Assembly: GCA_017525915.1 (NCBI GenBank)
Contig: JAFXSC010000018.1
Span: 217,070-281,069, forward strand
Length of the DNA stretch: 64,000 bases
Source of the DNA: Ruminococcus sp.
GTDB taxonomy: Bacteria; Bacillota; Clostridia; Oscillospirales; Ruminococcaceae
Reading direction: 5' to 3'
The translations under genes and the position numbers were made by a program. Numbering within the stretch: the first letter of the stretch is position 1; each line of letters begins with the position of its first letter. Of this stretch, positions 43,112 to 51,671 are shown one piece after another. The notes beneath the pieces are model-generated. The model had not been told where the DNA came from and did not search any database. It was given only the letters and a program-made list of their open reading frames with translations.

Positions 43112-43731
43112 TGGAAAAGGTCAGCTACGGCAGACTGCTTGATGAAAAGCTTGCAGAGCTCGAACGCTCCGGGGCGCGCCCGAAGCTCCTGCTTCACGCC
43201 TGCTGTGCGCCGTGCAGCAGCCATACCCTCACCGTACTGCACAGCCGCTTCGATATTGTGCTGTATTTCTGCAATCCGAATATAGCGCCGGAGAGCGAGT
43301 TTGACTTCCGGCTTAGCGAGCTGAAACGTCTCGTCCGTGAGATGGGTATGGACATACCGGTCATTGAGGAGCCCTATGATCCGAAGCCTTTCTATGAGCT
43401 TGCGAAGGGACTTGAAGACCTTCCGGAGAGGGGAGAGCGCTGCCGGAGATGTATCGGCTTCCGCCTGAAAATGGCTGGTGCAAAGGCAAGGGAACTCGGC
43501 TGTGATATGTTCACCACGACCCTGACCATAAGTCCGCATAAGGACTGCACCTTCATCAACGAATGCGGTGCGGAGATATCGGCGGAGTGCGGAGTTGAGT
43601 ACCTGTTCTCCGACTTCAAGAAGCATGACGGCTACAAGCATTCCATAGAGCTGTCAAGGCAGTACGACCTGTACCGCCAGAACTACTGCGGCTGCGTTTA
43701 CAGTAAAAAAGCCGCCGGAGAGAGGGAATGA
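43111..43731 (+). CDS. queH: QueH, epoxyqueuosine reductase
   Basis: 206 residues. The DUF208/QueH pattern is clear: LLHACCAPCSS near residue 25, FCNPNIAPESEF, GERCRRCIGFRL and YCGCVYSKK at the end, giving the Cys ligands for iron-sulfur binding. It reduces epoxyqueuosine to queuosine in the tRNA wobble base. The ATG overlaps the ricT stop (TAATG). A GAGGA lies just before it. Confidence 0.93.
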   Translation: MEKVSYGRLLDEKLAELERSGARPKLLLHACCAPCSSHTLTVLHSRFDIVLYFCNPNIAPESEFDFRLSELKRLVREMGMDIPVIEEPYDPKPFYELAKGLEDLPERGERCRRCIGFRLKMAGAKARELGCDMFTTTLTISPHKDCTFINECGAEISAECGVEYLFSDFKKHDGYKHSIELSRQYDLYRQNYCGCVYSKKAAGERE

Positions 43732-43732
43732 T

Positions 43733-44209
43733 ATGGGCAAGGAACTGAAAACGAACGCTATGCGCTTCCTCGATAAAAGCAAGATAGACTATACCGTCCA
43801 GACCTATGAATGTGACGAGTTTATCGACGGCATACATACCGCCGAAGCTCTCGGTCAGCCGCTGGAGGAGACCTTCAAGACCCTTGTCGCAAAGGGAAAG
43901 ACCGGCAGCTATTACTGTTTTCTGCTCCCGGTCGCTGAGGAACTCGACCTGAAAAAGGCTGCCAAGAGCGTAGGGGAGAAGTCCGTGGAGCTGCTCCATG
44001 TCAAGGATATCACTGCCGTTACCGGCTATGTGCGCGGAGGCTGTACGCCTGTCGGAATGAAGAAACAGTTCATGACCGTTGTGCATGATACCGCAGAAAA
44101 AATGCCGCTGTTCTATATCAGCGGCGGACGTATAGGCACGCAGATAAGGCTTTCTCCGGCTGAACTGGTAAAAGCGATACGCGGAAAGTTTGAAGATGTA
44201 ATTATGTGA
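43733..44209 (+). CDS. ybaK: YbaK/ProX-type Cys-tRNA(Pro) deacylase
   Basis: 158 residues, the single-domain YbaK/EbsC size. It edits mischarged tRNA, usually Cys-tRNA(Pro). Family features: KTNAMRFLDKSKIDY at the start, FKTLVAKGKTGSYYCFLLP, GYVRGGCTPVGMKKQF with the conserved Lys, and the final FYISGGRIGTQIRLSP. It follows queH by 1 bp and ends the operon at a strong terminator. Confidence 0.93.
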   Translation: MGKELKTNAMRFLDKSKIDYTVQTYECDEFIDGIHTAEALGQPLEETFKTLVAKGKTGSYYCFLLPVAEELDLKKAAKSVGEKSVELLHVKDITAVTGYVRGGCTPVGMKKQFMTVVHDTAEKMPLFYISGGRIGTQIRLSPAELVKAIRGKFEDVIM

Positions 44210-44217
44210 TAAAAGCA

Positions 44218-44247
44218 AAGGGCGCACATTTCGTGCGCCCTTGTTTT
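44218..44247. terminator. bidirectional terminator between ybaK and hsp20
   Basis: A 10-bp stem AAGGGCGCAC/GTGCGCCCTT (44218-44227 with 44233-44242), loop ATTTC, then GTTTT. It can serve both convergent genes. Confidence 0.85.
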
Positions 44248-44671
44248 ACTTTATTTCAAGCCGCTTTGATGCCGGCTCTTCGTGCTTTTTCTTCGGCAGG
44301 TCAATGACGAGCACGCCGTTTTTGTATTCGGCGCTGATGCCCTCAGCATTGACGTCGGAGATATCGAAGCTCCTCTTGTAAGAGCCGAAGGTGCGCTCAC
44401 GGCGGATATACTTGCCGCTGTCGTCCTTCTGGTCGTTATTGCCTTCATGCTCAGCTGAGATAATGAGATAGGAGCCATTGATATCGAGCTTGATATCCTC
44501 CTTTTCAAATCCCGGCAGCTCGGACTCCATGACGTATTTTTCGCCTTCGTCCCTGATGTCAGTCCGGCAGGTGTTCACCGGCATCGAAGAGCCGAAGAAG
44601 TCCTTGTCCATGTCGTTGAAAATATTGAACAGGTCGTATCTGTTCCTTCCAAAGGGTGTAAGTCCATACAT
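44246..44671 (-). CDS. small heat-shock protein, Hsp20/alpha-crystallin family
   Basis: 141 residues from the ATG at 44671, with GGAGG 8 bp upstream; the ATG five codons earlier overlaps that site. An alpha-crystallin domain covers about 35-132, with DIRDEGEKYVMESELPGFEKEDI at its start and the NGVLVIDLPKK strand near the end; the N-terminus is short. It is a holdase chaperone that forms oligomers. A perfect CIRCE element upstream implies HrcA control. It converges with ybaK. Confidence 0.92.
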   Translation of the reverse strand: MYGLTPFGRNRYDLFNIFNDMDKDFFGSSMPVNTCRTDIRDEGEKYVMESELPGFEKEDIKLDINGSYLIISAEHEGNNDQKDDSGKYIRRERTFGSYKRSFDISDVNAEGISAEYKNGVLVIDLPKKKHEEPASKRLEIK

Positions 44672-44835
44672 AATCCATACCTCCATTTTTTCCGCATTGA
44701 GCGGTCAGATATATTCTATGCCGATAACTTATGTATATTCGTACCCATTGGTATCGCTTCCTTTCGTTTCACTGTCTATATGATAGACCTGCATTGTGAC
44801 GCAAATATCAATATTTTGTGAAAGAATGATGAAAA

Positions 44836-44862
44836 TTAGCACTCTCGATGCGAGAGTGCTAA
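44836..44862. promoter_or_regulatory. CIRCE operator (HrcA binding site)
   Basis: TTAGCACTC, nine bases, GAGTGCTAA: an exact match to the CIRCE consensus. It lies between the terminator of the Nudix gene and hsp20, about 165 bp upstream of the hsp20 start on the minus strand. The hsp20 promoter itself is not clear; TTGCGT (44799-44804) with TATAGA (44775-44780) is one weak candidate. Confidence 0.93.
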
Positions 44863-44879
44863 TTGCTTGTGCGGAAAAA

Positions 44880-44902
44880 GGGGACGGAAGTTATCCGTCC
44901 CC
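44880..44902 (-). terminator. terminator of the Nudix gene (minus strand)
   Basis: A 9-bp stem GGGGACGGA/TCCGTCCCC with loop AGTTA; on the minus strand it is followed by TTTTT. Confidence 0.8.
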
Positions 44903-44945
44903 TTGATATTACCGTATACAGGCGATTCCTTTGCTGCCGTGAAGT

Positions 44946-45359
44946 TCAGAGAGCTTCCTTTATCGCTGTCTTGGCCCTTGAAACGATAGTCCTGTCATTT
45001 TCATAAGACAGTATGCTCGATGCGTAGGAGATATCGACCCACCTTATCTCGGCGATCTCGTCCTCCTGAGGTATAAAATCAACGTTTTTGGCTTTTGCGA
45101 GAAAATATACGACTACCTTCACAGTGTCCTTTTTGGGTGAATAAGTGACTGTCTCGCGGAAGGTAGGGTCGATGATCACGTCGATAGAGGTTTCCTCCAT
45201 GATCTCTCGACGGGCTGTTTCTATCTCCGATTCACCGGATTCGACGTGGCCCTTCGGGAACGACCAATGTCCGCTGTTTATGTGTTTTATCAGCAATATT
45301 TCGGTATTCCCGTGAAATTTGCGGTAGACGATAGCACCGCAGGATTTCTCGTGAAACAT
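44946..45359 (-). CDS. Nudix hydrolase, diadenosine polyphosphatase-like
   Basis: 137 residues. A complete Nudix box (GHVESGESEIETARREIMEETSI, about 36-58, given here only by its key Gly, Glu and REIMEE residues) follows the KSCGAIVYR start typical of MutT/Ap4A hydrolases. It hydrolyses a nucleoside diphosphate linked to another group; Ap4A or oxidised nucleotides are likely. It has its own promoter and terminator. Confidence 0.88.
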   Translation of the reverse strand: MFHEKSCGAIVYRKFHGNTEILLIKHINSGHWSFPKGHVESGESEIETARREIMEETSIDVIIDPTFRETVTYSPKKDTVKVVVYFLAKAKNVDFIPQEDEIAEIRWVDISYASSILSYENDRTIVSRAKTAIKEAL

Positions 45360-45431
45360 ATTCTATCCTTTCTTGCCCGCTCTCAGGGGCATAATACGGG
45401 CGAATGAACGTCCGTTTGTAAGTTCAAAATT

Positions 45432-45460
45432 ATTATATCACATTTTGAGTGATTTGTCCA
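45432..45460 (-). promoter_or_regulatory. promoter of the Nudix gene
   Basis: On the minus strand TGGACA (45455-45460), 17-bp spacer, TATAAT (45432-45437). Confidence 0.65.
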
Positions 45461-45601
45461 TAGATTTTCAGAAAAAACAGTTTAGTAAGCACTGTGCACT
45501 GCTCTCTGACCGCTGAAAAAAGTATCATACCGCCCTGACTGTGCATATAATATACCGTATTATTTCGGCGTGCCGTATGCCGCAAAGCGGTGGAGTATAC
45601 C

Positions 45602-47428
45602 ATGTGTGGAATTGCAGGAGCGATAGGGTTTGACGGGGATATGCGCGGCGATATGAGGATATATGAGCAGATGCAGAGGGCACTTCTGAGACGCGGTCCC
45701 GACCAGAGGGGGATAGTGATGACCCGTGAGGCGGCGCTTATCCATACCCGGCTCGCCGTTATCGACATTGAGGGCGGCAGACAGCCGATGACCTATGCCG
45801 GTGCGGAGGGGACCTTCATAATCGTCTACAACGGCGAACTCTACAATACCGGTGAGCTTCGCACTGAGCTTGAAAAGGACTTCGCCTTCGACACCCGTTC
45901 GGACACTGAGGTAGTGCTGAAAAGCTTCGTAAAATGGGGCGAAAGGTGCGTTGAGCGGTTCAACGGGATATATGCCTTTGCGATATACGACCAGCAGGCG
46001 CGGAGAGTTTTCCTTGCGCGTGACCGGATAGGGGTAAAACCGCTGTTCTATGCGGAGACCGGAGATAAGCTGATATTCGCCTCAGAGCTTCCGGCATTGC
46101 TTGAACATCCGGATATTCCGCATGAAATAGACCTGAACGGTGCGGCAGAGCTGATACTTATGGCACCGGGAAGGTCGCCGGGCTGTGGGGTGATACGCGG
46201 AGTCAAGGAACTGCTTCCGGGACAGTGCGGCTTCTACACCGAAAAGGGCTTGCGCCTGTGGAAATACTGGGAGCTCCGGGCTTATGAGCTGAACGAGAGC
46301 TTTGAGCAGACCGCCGAGCACGTCCGGAGCCTTGTTCTCGATTCTATACGCCGTCAGCTTGTTTCGGATGTACCGGTCTGCACCTTCCTTTCGGGAGGGC
46401 TCGATTCCAGCCTTATATCGTCAGTTGCGGCGTCTGAGATGAAAAAGGAGGGAAAGCTTCTCCACACCTTCTCGGTCGATTATCAGGGCAATGACAAATA
46501 CTTCACAAAAAGTCACTTCCAGCCGGACAGCGACCCGGAATATATCCGCTGCATGGCTGAATACCTCGGCACTGAGCACCACTGGACTGTCATAGGCGTA
46601 CCGGAGCTCGTTGATGCTCTTGATGATGCCGTTGACGCGAGGGGACTTCCGGGTATGGCAGACGTTGACGCTTCACTGCTGATATTCTGCCGCGAGATAA
46701 AGAAATACGGAACCGTTGCGATATCCGGCGAGTGTGCCGATGAACTTTTCGGGGGCTATCCGTGGTACAGGGACGAGGATATCCGCATGACAGACGGCTT
46801 CCCGTGGGCGCAGAGCACGGCTTACAGAAAGACCTTCCTTGCGCCCGATATCGCGGAATATATAGATGCGGAGGACTATGTTTACAGTGCCTACCGCCGT
46901 ACTGCCGACAGTGCGGAGAAGCTGCCCGGCGACAGTGATACTGACGGACGTATGCGCGAGATGACGCGGCTGAACACGGACTGGTTCATGCAGACTTTAC
47001 TCGACCGAAAGGACAGAATGTCGATGTACAGCGGACTGGAGGTGCGCGTGCCCTTCTGTGACCACAGGATAGCGGAGTATATGTACAACGTGAAGTGGGA
47101 GTACAAGGACTGGAAGGGCAGGGAAAAGGGCTTGCTGCGCGAAGCGATGAAGGAATGGCTGCCGGAAAAGGTGCTCTGGCGGAAAAAGAGTCCCTACCCG
47201 AAAACGCACGACCCGGCGTTCCTTGCGGCGGTCACGGAGAAGCTCGGGGGCATACTTTCGGAGGATACGCCGCTCACGCAGCTCGTCAGCAGGGAAGCGG
47301 TCGGAAGGCTTCTGCGGCATGAGGACCATGTACAGTGGTACGGCCAGCTCATGAACCTGCCGCAGACGATAGCATTCTTCATACAGCTCGACAGCTGGAT
47401 GAAACGTTTCGGTATCAGGCTCGTATGA
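45602..47428 (+). CDS. asnB: asparagine synthetase, glutamine-hydrolysing
   Basis: 608 residues from the ATG at 45602, chosen because it puts the catalytic Cys at position 2 (MCGIAG) and has GGTGGAG 6 bp upstream. The N-terminal Ntn glutaminase (about 1-200, with RLAVIDIEGGRQPM and YNGELYN) and the C-terminal ATP-pyrophosphatase (FLSGGLDSSLIS near 260, GECADELFGGYPW) are both intact. It makes asparagine from aspartate, glutamine and ATP. The glutaminase contrasts with the degenerate one in the PurF-like protein. The 240 bp upstream has a TATAAT at 45546-45551 without a clear -35 and no T-box features. Confidence 0.95.
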   Translation: MCGIAGAIGFDGDMRGDMRIYEQMQRALLRRGPDQRGIVMTREAALIHTRLAVIDIEGGRQPMTYAGAEGTFIIVYNGELYNTGELRTELEKDFAFDTRSDTEVVLKSFVKWGERCVERFNGIYAFAIYDQQARRVFLARDRIGVKPLFYAETGDKLIFASELPALLEHPDIPHEIDLNGAAELILMAPGRSPGCGVIRGVKELLPGQCGFYTEKGLRLWKYWELRAYELNESFEQTAEHVRSLVLDSIRRQLVSDVPVCTFLSGGLDSSLISSVAASEMKKEGKLLHTFSVDYQGNDKYFTKSHFQPDSDPEYIRCMAEYLGTEHHWTVIGVPELVDALDDAVDARGLPGMADVDASLLIFCREIKKYGTVAISGECADELFGGYPWYRDEDIRMTDGFPWAQSTAYRKTFLAPDIAEYIDAEDYVYSAYRRTADSAEKLPGDSDTDGRMREMTRLNTDWFMQTLLDRKDRMSMYSGLEVRVPFCDHRIAEYMYNVKWEYKDWKGREKGLLREAMKEWLPEKVLWRKKSPYPKTHDPAFLAAVTEKLGGILSEDTPLTQLVSREAVGRLLRHEDHVQWYGQLMNLPQTIAFFIQLDSWMKRFGIRLV

Positions 47429-47431
47429 GAT

Positions 47432-47464
47432 GCGGCGGTGCGGGAATATCCTGCGCCGCTGTTT
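47432..47464 (+). terminator. terminator after asnB
   Basis: Outer stem GCGGCG (47432-47437) with CGCCGC (47454-47459), irregular inner pairing, then TGTTTTAT. Confidence 0.65.
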
Positions 47465-47651
47465 TATATATTTAAATAGTATATCCCTTAAACTGTCAGT
47501 AAAAAAATGTCCGTTGGTCAATTTCGACACGAATAGTATGTATTATGGGCGATAGGTGGACTTTCAACAGTCAAATTGCCTAAATTCAGTATATGCCTCT
47601 TGCCGGAGTTCACAATTCTATAAAAATTCGTAAAAAAACTGTCTTTATCTG

Positions 47652-47680
47652 TTGCAATTCATTGAAGCGTGTGGTATAAT
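47652..47680 (+). promoter_or_regulatory. distal promoter upstream of pilC
   Basis: TTGCAA (47652-47657), 17-bp spacer, TATAAT (47675-47680), 260 bp before pilC. Confidence 0.65.
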
Positions 47681-47853
47681 ATTTGTATAAGTTCAACAAT
47701 GTGCGGCATTGGGTGGTCAATGCTTCACTTTGTGCTGTCTTGCAATTTGATTTTTGTAGAATATTCGCCGTTTAGGCTTGTCGATATTACTTCGGGTATA
47801 ATAGTTAGTGATTATTGATAAAAAACGGCTGATTATTTATGTCAAAAAAACGA

Positions 47854-47882
47854 TTGAAAAGTAACTATTAAAATGCTATAAT
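47854..47882 (+). promoter_or_regulatory. proximal promoter of the pilus operon
   Basis: TTGAAA (47854-47859), 17-bp spacer, TATAAT (47877-47882), about 55 bp before the pilC ATG. Confidence 0.75.
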
Positions 47883-47939
47883 TGTTATTATTAAGACAGT
47901 AAAAATGCTCAGAAAGCAATATTTTATGGAGGTGGTTTC

Positions 47940-49139
47940 ATGAGGAGTTTTTCCTATGTTGCTCAGGACGCCAGAAATAAGCAGGTCAAGGGCGTAATCA
48001 ATGCGGACAACGAACAGGAATTCCTTAAAAAAATAAAGGAAAAAGGCTTGTACGTTAAAGATTACAGGGAAAGCGATTCAGACAATTCAAAATCGATGTA
48101 CAAGTTCAATACGAAAGAGCTTGCGTTCTGCTGCCGTCAGCTCAGCGCGATGCTTACTTCCGGTCTGACACTTGTTAAAGCGATCGACATCCTGACCAAA
48201 GAGCAGGAAAAAGAAAAGGCCAGAGCTATCTGGCAGGACATCTACGAGAACGTGCAGAAGGGTGAATCCTTCTCGTCAGCTCTTGAACTGCACGCAGGTT
48301 CCTTCCCCGACTTCCTCATCTCAATGGTCGGCGCAGGTGAATCAAGCGGTTCGCTCGATATAGTTATGCAGCGTATGGCTACTCACTATAACGATGAGAA
48401 CAAACTACACAACATCATCAAGAGTGCTATGACTTACCCGATGATCCTTGCGATCCTCTGCGTAGTCATCACGATCTTCATGTTCACGTTCATCATGCCT
48501 ACCTTCATTGACATGTATGAGGATAAGTCAAAGATGCCTGCTCTTACCAAGGCACTCGCAGCAGTCAGTGACTTCCTCAAGACAAAATGGTATGTACTCG
48601 TAATCATAGTAGTAGGTCTCTTCTTTGCAATAACCTACGCACTCAAGGTGCCGAAGTTCAGACTGAAGATCGACCGTCTGCTGGTTAAGGGCCCGATTTG
48701 GGGTCCCCTTATAACAAAGATCTACACAGGACGCTTCTCACGCACACTTTCTTCACTTTATTCGAGCGGTATCCCAATGGTTGAATGTCTTGAAAGATCG
48801 TCATCAGTCCTCGGAAACCTCTACGTTGACGAAAAGTTTGAGGACGTCGTTGACGAGGTAAAACAGGGTGAGACCCTCTCAGCTGCCATCACAAGAACCG
48901 AGCTCTTCGAGCCGATGTTCTGCTCCATCATCTACGTTGGTGAGGAGTCCGGTGCGCTTGACTCGATCCTTGAAAAGACATCTGAATATTACGAAGAAGA
49001 ATCACAGTCGGCTGTACAGCGACTTGTCGGACTTATCGAGCCTGTAATGCTTATATTCATGGCTGTTATCATCGGACTTGTTGTTGCCGGCGTTTACCCC
49101 GCACTCTACGGCTCATTCGAGTCTATCGAGAACGAATAA
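47940..49139 (+). CDS. pilC: PilC, type IV pilus inner membrane platform protein
   Basis: 399 residues. Two GspF domains (about 65-190 and 268-390) with three membrane helices (about 170-195, 220-240 and 372-392). FCCRQLSAMLTSGLTLVKAI and GRFSRTLSSLYSSGIPMVECL are the paired domain starts. It is the platform on which PilB and PilT act. GGAGGTGG lies before the ATG. It is the first gene of the locus, followed by the pilM-pilN fusion after 22 bp. Confidence 0.95.
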   Translation: MRSFSYVAQDARNKQVKGVINADNEQEFLKKIKEKGLYVKDYRESDSDNSKSMYKFNTKELAFCCRQLSAMLTSGLTLVKAIDILTKEQEKEKARAIWQDIYENVQKGESFSSALELHAGSFPDFLISMVGAGESSGSLDIVMQRMATHYNDENKLHNIIKSAMTYPMILAILCVVITIFMFTFIMPTFIDMYEDKSKMPALTKALAAVSDFLKTKWYVLVIIVVGLFFAITYALKVPKFRLKIDRLLVKGPIWGPLITKIYTGRFSRTLSSLYSSGIPMVECLERSSSVLGNLYVDEKFEDVVDEVKQGETLSAAITRTELFEPMFCSIIYVGEESGALDSILEKTSEYYEEESQSAVQRLVGLIEPVMLIFMAVIIGLVVAGVYPALYGSFESIENE

Positions 49140-49161
49140 TACGGAAAGGTGGAAAGAATAA

Positions 49162-50790
49162 ATGCTTTCATTTGATATTACCGATAGAAATATACGCGTC
49201 GTTAAGGGAACAGAGAGCAACGGCAAGATAAGGATCAGCTCCGCCGCTACCCTTAACGTTGAGGAAGGACTCATAGTAAACGGACACGTTAAGGACGTTC
49301 CTAACGTTGCAACGCTCATCAACGGCGTTATCAAGAAGAACAAGATGCCCGACAAGGAAGCGATCGTTTCGATCTCCTCCAACCTCACGATCTTCAAGGA
49401 AATGACCGTTGCCAAGGGCAAGCCCCAGGAACTCCAGAAGACTGTTAAGCAGCAGATGCAGGCTGAGCTCAACCTCGATGATACTTACTCCGTATCCTAC
49501 ATCGTTGTAGGTGACGCAGAGAGAACAGACGAGAGATCAGAGCCGGCTTACAAGATACTCGCAACAGCCTGCCCGAACGAGATCATCAACAGCTACAGAG
49601 AGGTCTTCAAGTACCTCGGTATCTCACTCAAGTCCCTTATGATCGGATGCAACTGTATCACAAAGGTTCTTCTTGCAGATACCAAGATCAAGTCCAAGAT
49701 GCCCCTCCTTGCTGTTCAGATCGACAACAACTTCATCTCACTCAACCTCTATGAGCAGGGACAGCTTTCTTTCTCACGTTTCGCTTCAATCGACTCTGCT
49801 GACTACGGCTACTCAGAAGACTACGTTTTCGAAGCAGTAAACGAAAACATCTTCCGTATGCTCCAGTTCCACAGAAGCCGCAACACTGGCGAGACTATCG
49901 AGAACGTAATATTCTACGGTGATACACACGATTATGTAAGACTTACCGATGAGCTCGAAAAACTCGACCTCAAGACCAGTCTTATCAACGTTCCTCCGCA
50001 GATCCACGGACACGAAAACCTTGAATTCTCACTGTATGCAAATGCTATCGGTGCTATGTTCAAGCGTAACAAGGACACTGAAAAGATCAACCTTCTTGAA
50101 ACTGACCTCGGTACAGCGGTTAAGAACAAGATCAAGGACGACAGCGCAGGAAACCTCATATTCATCGGTGCAGTTGCCCTTTCACTCATCATCACAGGCG
50201 GTTGGTACGCAACACGCGCAATCAAGGCAAAGCACATCAAGGACGATATCAAGAAGACTGAAACATTTATTAACAGCCCTGATACAGCTCACAAGCTCGA
50301 GGTACAGAAGCGTCTCGTTGATATCAAGGGACAGGTAGATACCTACAAGGCCAACATGGATAACCTCTATGCAGCTTATCTCTCACAGCCTGTTATCAAC
50401 GGCGACAAGTTTGATGCTCTCCATGATATCATTGAGGATACCATGAAGGAATACAAGATCGAACACGGTATACTTGAGTACGACGGCTATACAGACGGAC
50501 AGATAAACCTCGTAATTACTGTCGATGCTGAGGAAGAGGACGACAAGTACAAGATGGTACAGGAGTTCCCTGCTGAATGTGTAAAGAGCCTCCTCGCTTA
50601 CAAGCTCGACAAGAGCCCGACAACAATGATCGGTTCTGCTACTTATCCGGGATATGCTGTTGAAGGCGCAGATGAGGATGAGAAGGACAAAAAGGATCAG
50701 GTTACCTTCTCCATTACTGTAAAACTCAACGGCAGACAGAGCGCTTATGTTCCTGAAGACGAAGAAGCAGAAACAGAAGCTGCAGAGTAA
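49162..50790 (+). CDS. PilM-PilN fusion protein of the type IV pilus alignment complex
   Basis: 542 residues. The first ~305 are PilM-like, an actin-fold protein (MLSFDITDRNIRVVKG start, KQQMQAELNLDD, IGCNCITKVLLAD). At 308 comes EKINLLETD, the motif with which PilN's N-terminus docks in PilM. A transmembrane helix (about 328-352) and a periplasmic-type coiled coil plus ferredoxin-like domain (about 358-525) follow, as in PilN. The two proteins are thus joined in one chain. The tail is acidic. This couples cytosolic PilM to the membrane part. The next gene is pilO. Confidence 0.85.
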   Translation: MLSFDITDRNIRVVKGTESNGKIRISSAATLNVEEGLIVNGHVKDVPNVATLINGVIKKNKMPDKEAIVSISSNLTIFKEMTVAKGKPQELQKTVKQQMQAELNLDDTYSVSYIVVGDAERTDERSEPAYKILATACPNEIINSYREVFKYLGISLKSLMIGCNCITKVLLADTKIKSKMPLLAVQIDNNFISLNLYEQGQLSFSRFASIDSADYGYSEDYVFEAVNENIFRMLQFHRSRNTGETIENVIFYGDTHDYVRLTDELEKLDLKTSLINVPPQIHGHENLEFSLYANAIGAMFKRNKDTEKINLLETDLGTAVKNKIKDDSAGNLIFIGAVALSLIITGGWYATRAIKAKHIKDDIKKTETFINSPDTAHKLEVQKRLVDIKGQVDTYKANMDNLYAAYLSQPVINGDKFDALHDIIEDTMKEYKIEHGILEYDGYTDGQINLVITVDAEEEDDKYKMVQEFPAECVKSLLAYKLDKSPTTMIGSATYPGYAVEGADEDEKDKKDQVTFSITVKLNGRQSAYVPEDEEAETEAAE

Positions 50791-50807
50791 TAAGGAGGTA
50801 GATTTAG

Positions 50808-51617
50808 ATGAAACTTACATACAGGGATAAAGTCATTCTTGGAATATTCCTTGCAGTTGCAATAGTCGTTGCAGGATACTTCGCACTTATCAAGAATAAG
50901 AATGAAACTATCAAGAAGGATAACGACCGTCTCAGTGTTCTCGAAGACACAGAGAAGGACTACAAGCAGAAGATCGCACAGATCGAACCCCTCAGAGACA
51001 CCATCAACGAGACCGTTGATGAAACAAACAAGATCACAGACAAGTTCGTCCCCAGAGACAAGGTAAGCAATCCTGTTGTTCTCGACCAGTATATGCAGCA
51101 CTTCTGCAAGGACAACAACATCAGGATCATGACCCTCGCAGTAAGTGATATGTCTGAGAGCAATCTCGGCTATTACTACATCGAAGGCACAGACATCGGC
51201 TCGGGTCTCCGTTCTATCGCAGATATTAACGGCGACTACCAGAAGGACGTTGACAAGGCAAACGCAGAAGCAAACAGCCTCAGAGAGAGAGAGGTTCCCC
51301 CGACTCTCCTGACACAGTACGGCATCTCCGCACAGGGCAAGAAGGAAGACCTCTGGAAGCTCATGTCAGCTATCGAGAAGTATGACAAGGCTCTCCTTAT
51401 CAACTCAGTTTCCTTCGCTCTCCTCGAAGATGACGAAAAGAAGCCCTCTTCTTCCAGCAGCAGCGGTGAAGGTGAGGAAGGTTCCAAACCCTCAAAGTCA
51501 AGCGATGATGAGGAAAAGAAGACAATCGAACCCGAAGACGAAGTAGAACTTAACATGGTCGTATCACTCTATTCAGTCTATGATCTGCCGAAGGTCGATC
51601 TGGATAAAATCAACTAA
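50808..51617 (+). CDS. pilO: PilO-like alignment complex protein
   Basis: 269 residues. A single N-terminal transmembrane helix (about 8-26), a coiled coil (about 28-80) and a soluble domain with an inserted acidic Ser-rich loop (SSSSSSGEGEEGSKPSKSSDDEE, about 217-241, shown by its pattern). The gene order after pilM-pilN and the plan match PilO, which pairs with PilN outside the membrane. Identity to named PilO proteins is low. AAGGAGGT lies before the ATG. Confidence 0.75.
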   Translation: MKLTYRDKVILGIFLAVAIVVAGYFALIKNKNETIKKDNDRLSVLEDTEKDYKQKIAQIEPLRDTINETVDETNKITDKFVPRDKVSNPVVLDQYMQHFCKDNNIRIMTLAVSDMSESNLGYYYIEGTDIGSGLRSIADINGDYQKDVDKANAEANSLREREVPPTLLTQYGISAQGKKEDLWKLMSAIEKYDKALLINSVSFALLEDDEKKPSSSSSSGEGEEGSKPSKSSDDEEKKTIEPEDEVELNMVVSLYSVYDLPKVDLDKIN

Positions 51618-51671
51618 ATCGCAGCAAACGCTTCAGTTATGCAAAAAATAACTTGAAAGGCGGTAAGAAAG

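Larger units (their letters stand above)
47429..47939. other. intergenic region before the type IV pilus locus
   Basis: About 510 bp, AT-rich after the asnB terminator (gcggcg/cgccgc stem at 47432-47459 followed by TGTTTT). It holds two 17-bp-spaced promoters and a leader of about 50 nt before pilC. No open reading frame with a ribosome binding site was found. Confidence 0.65.

Noticed and set aside
45461-45601. T-box leader before asparagine synthetase
   Set aside because: No T-box sequence, specifier hairpin or terminator/antiterminator pair was found.
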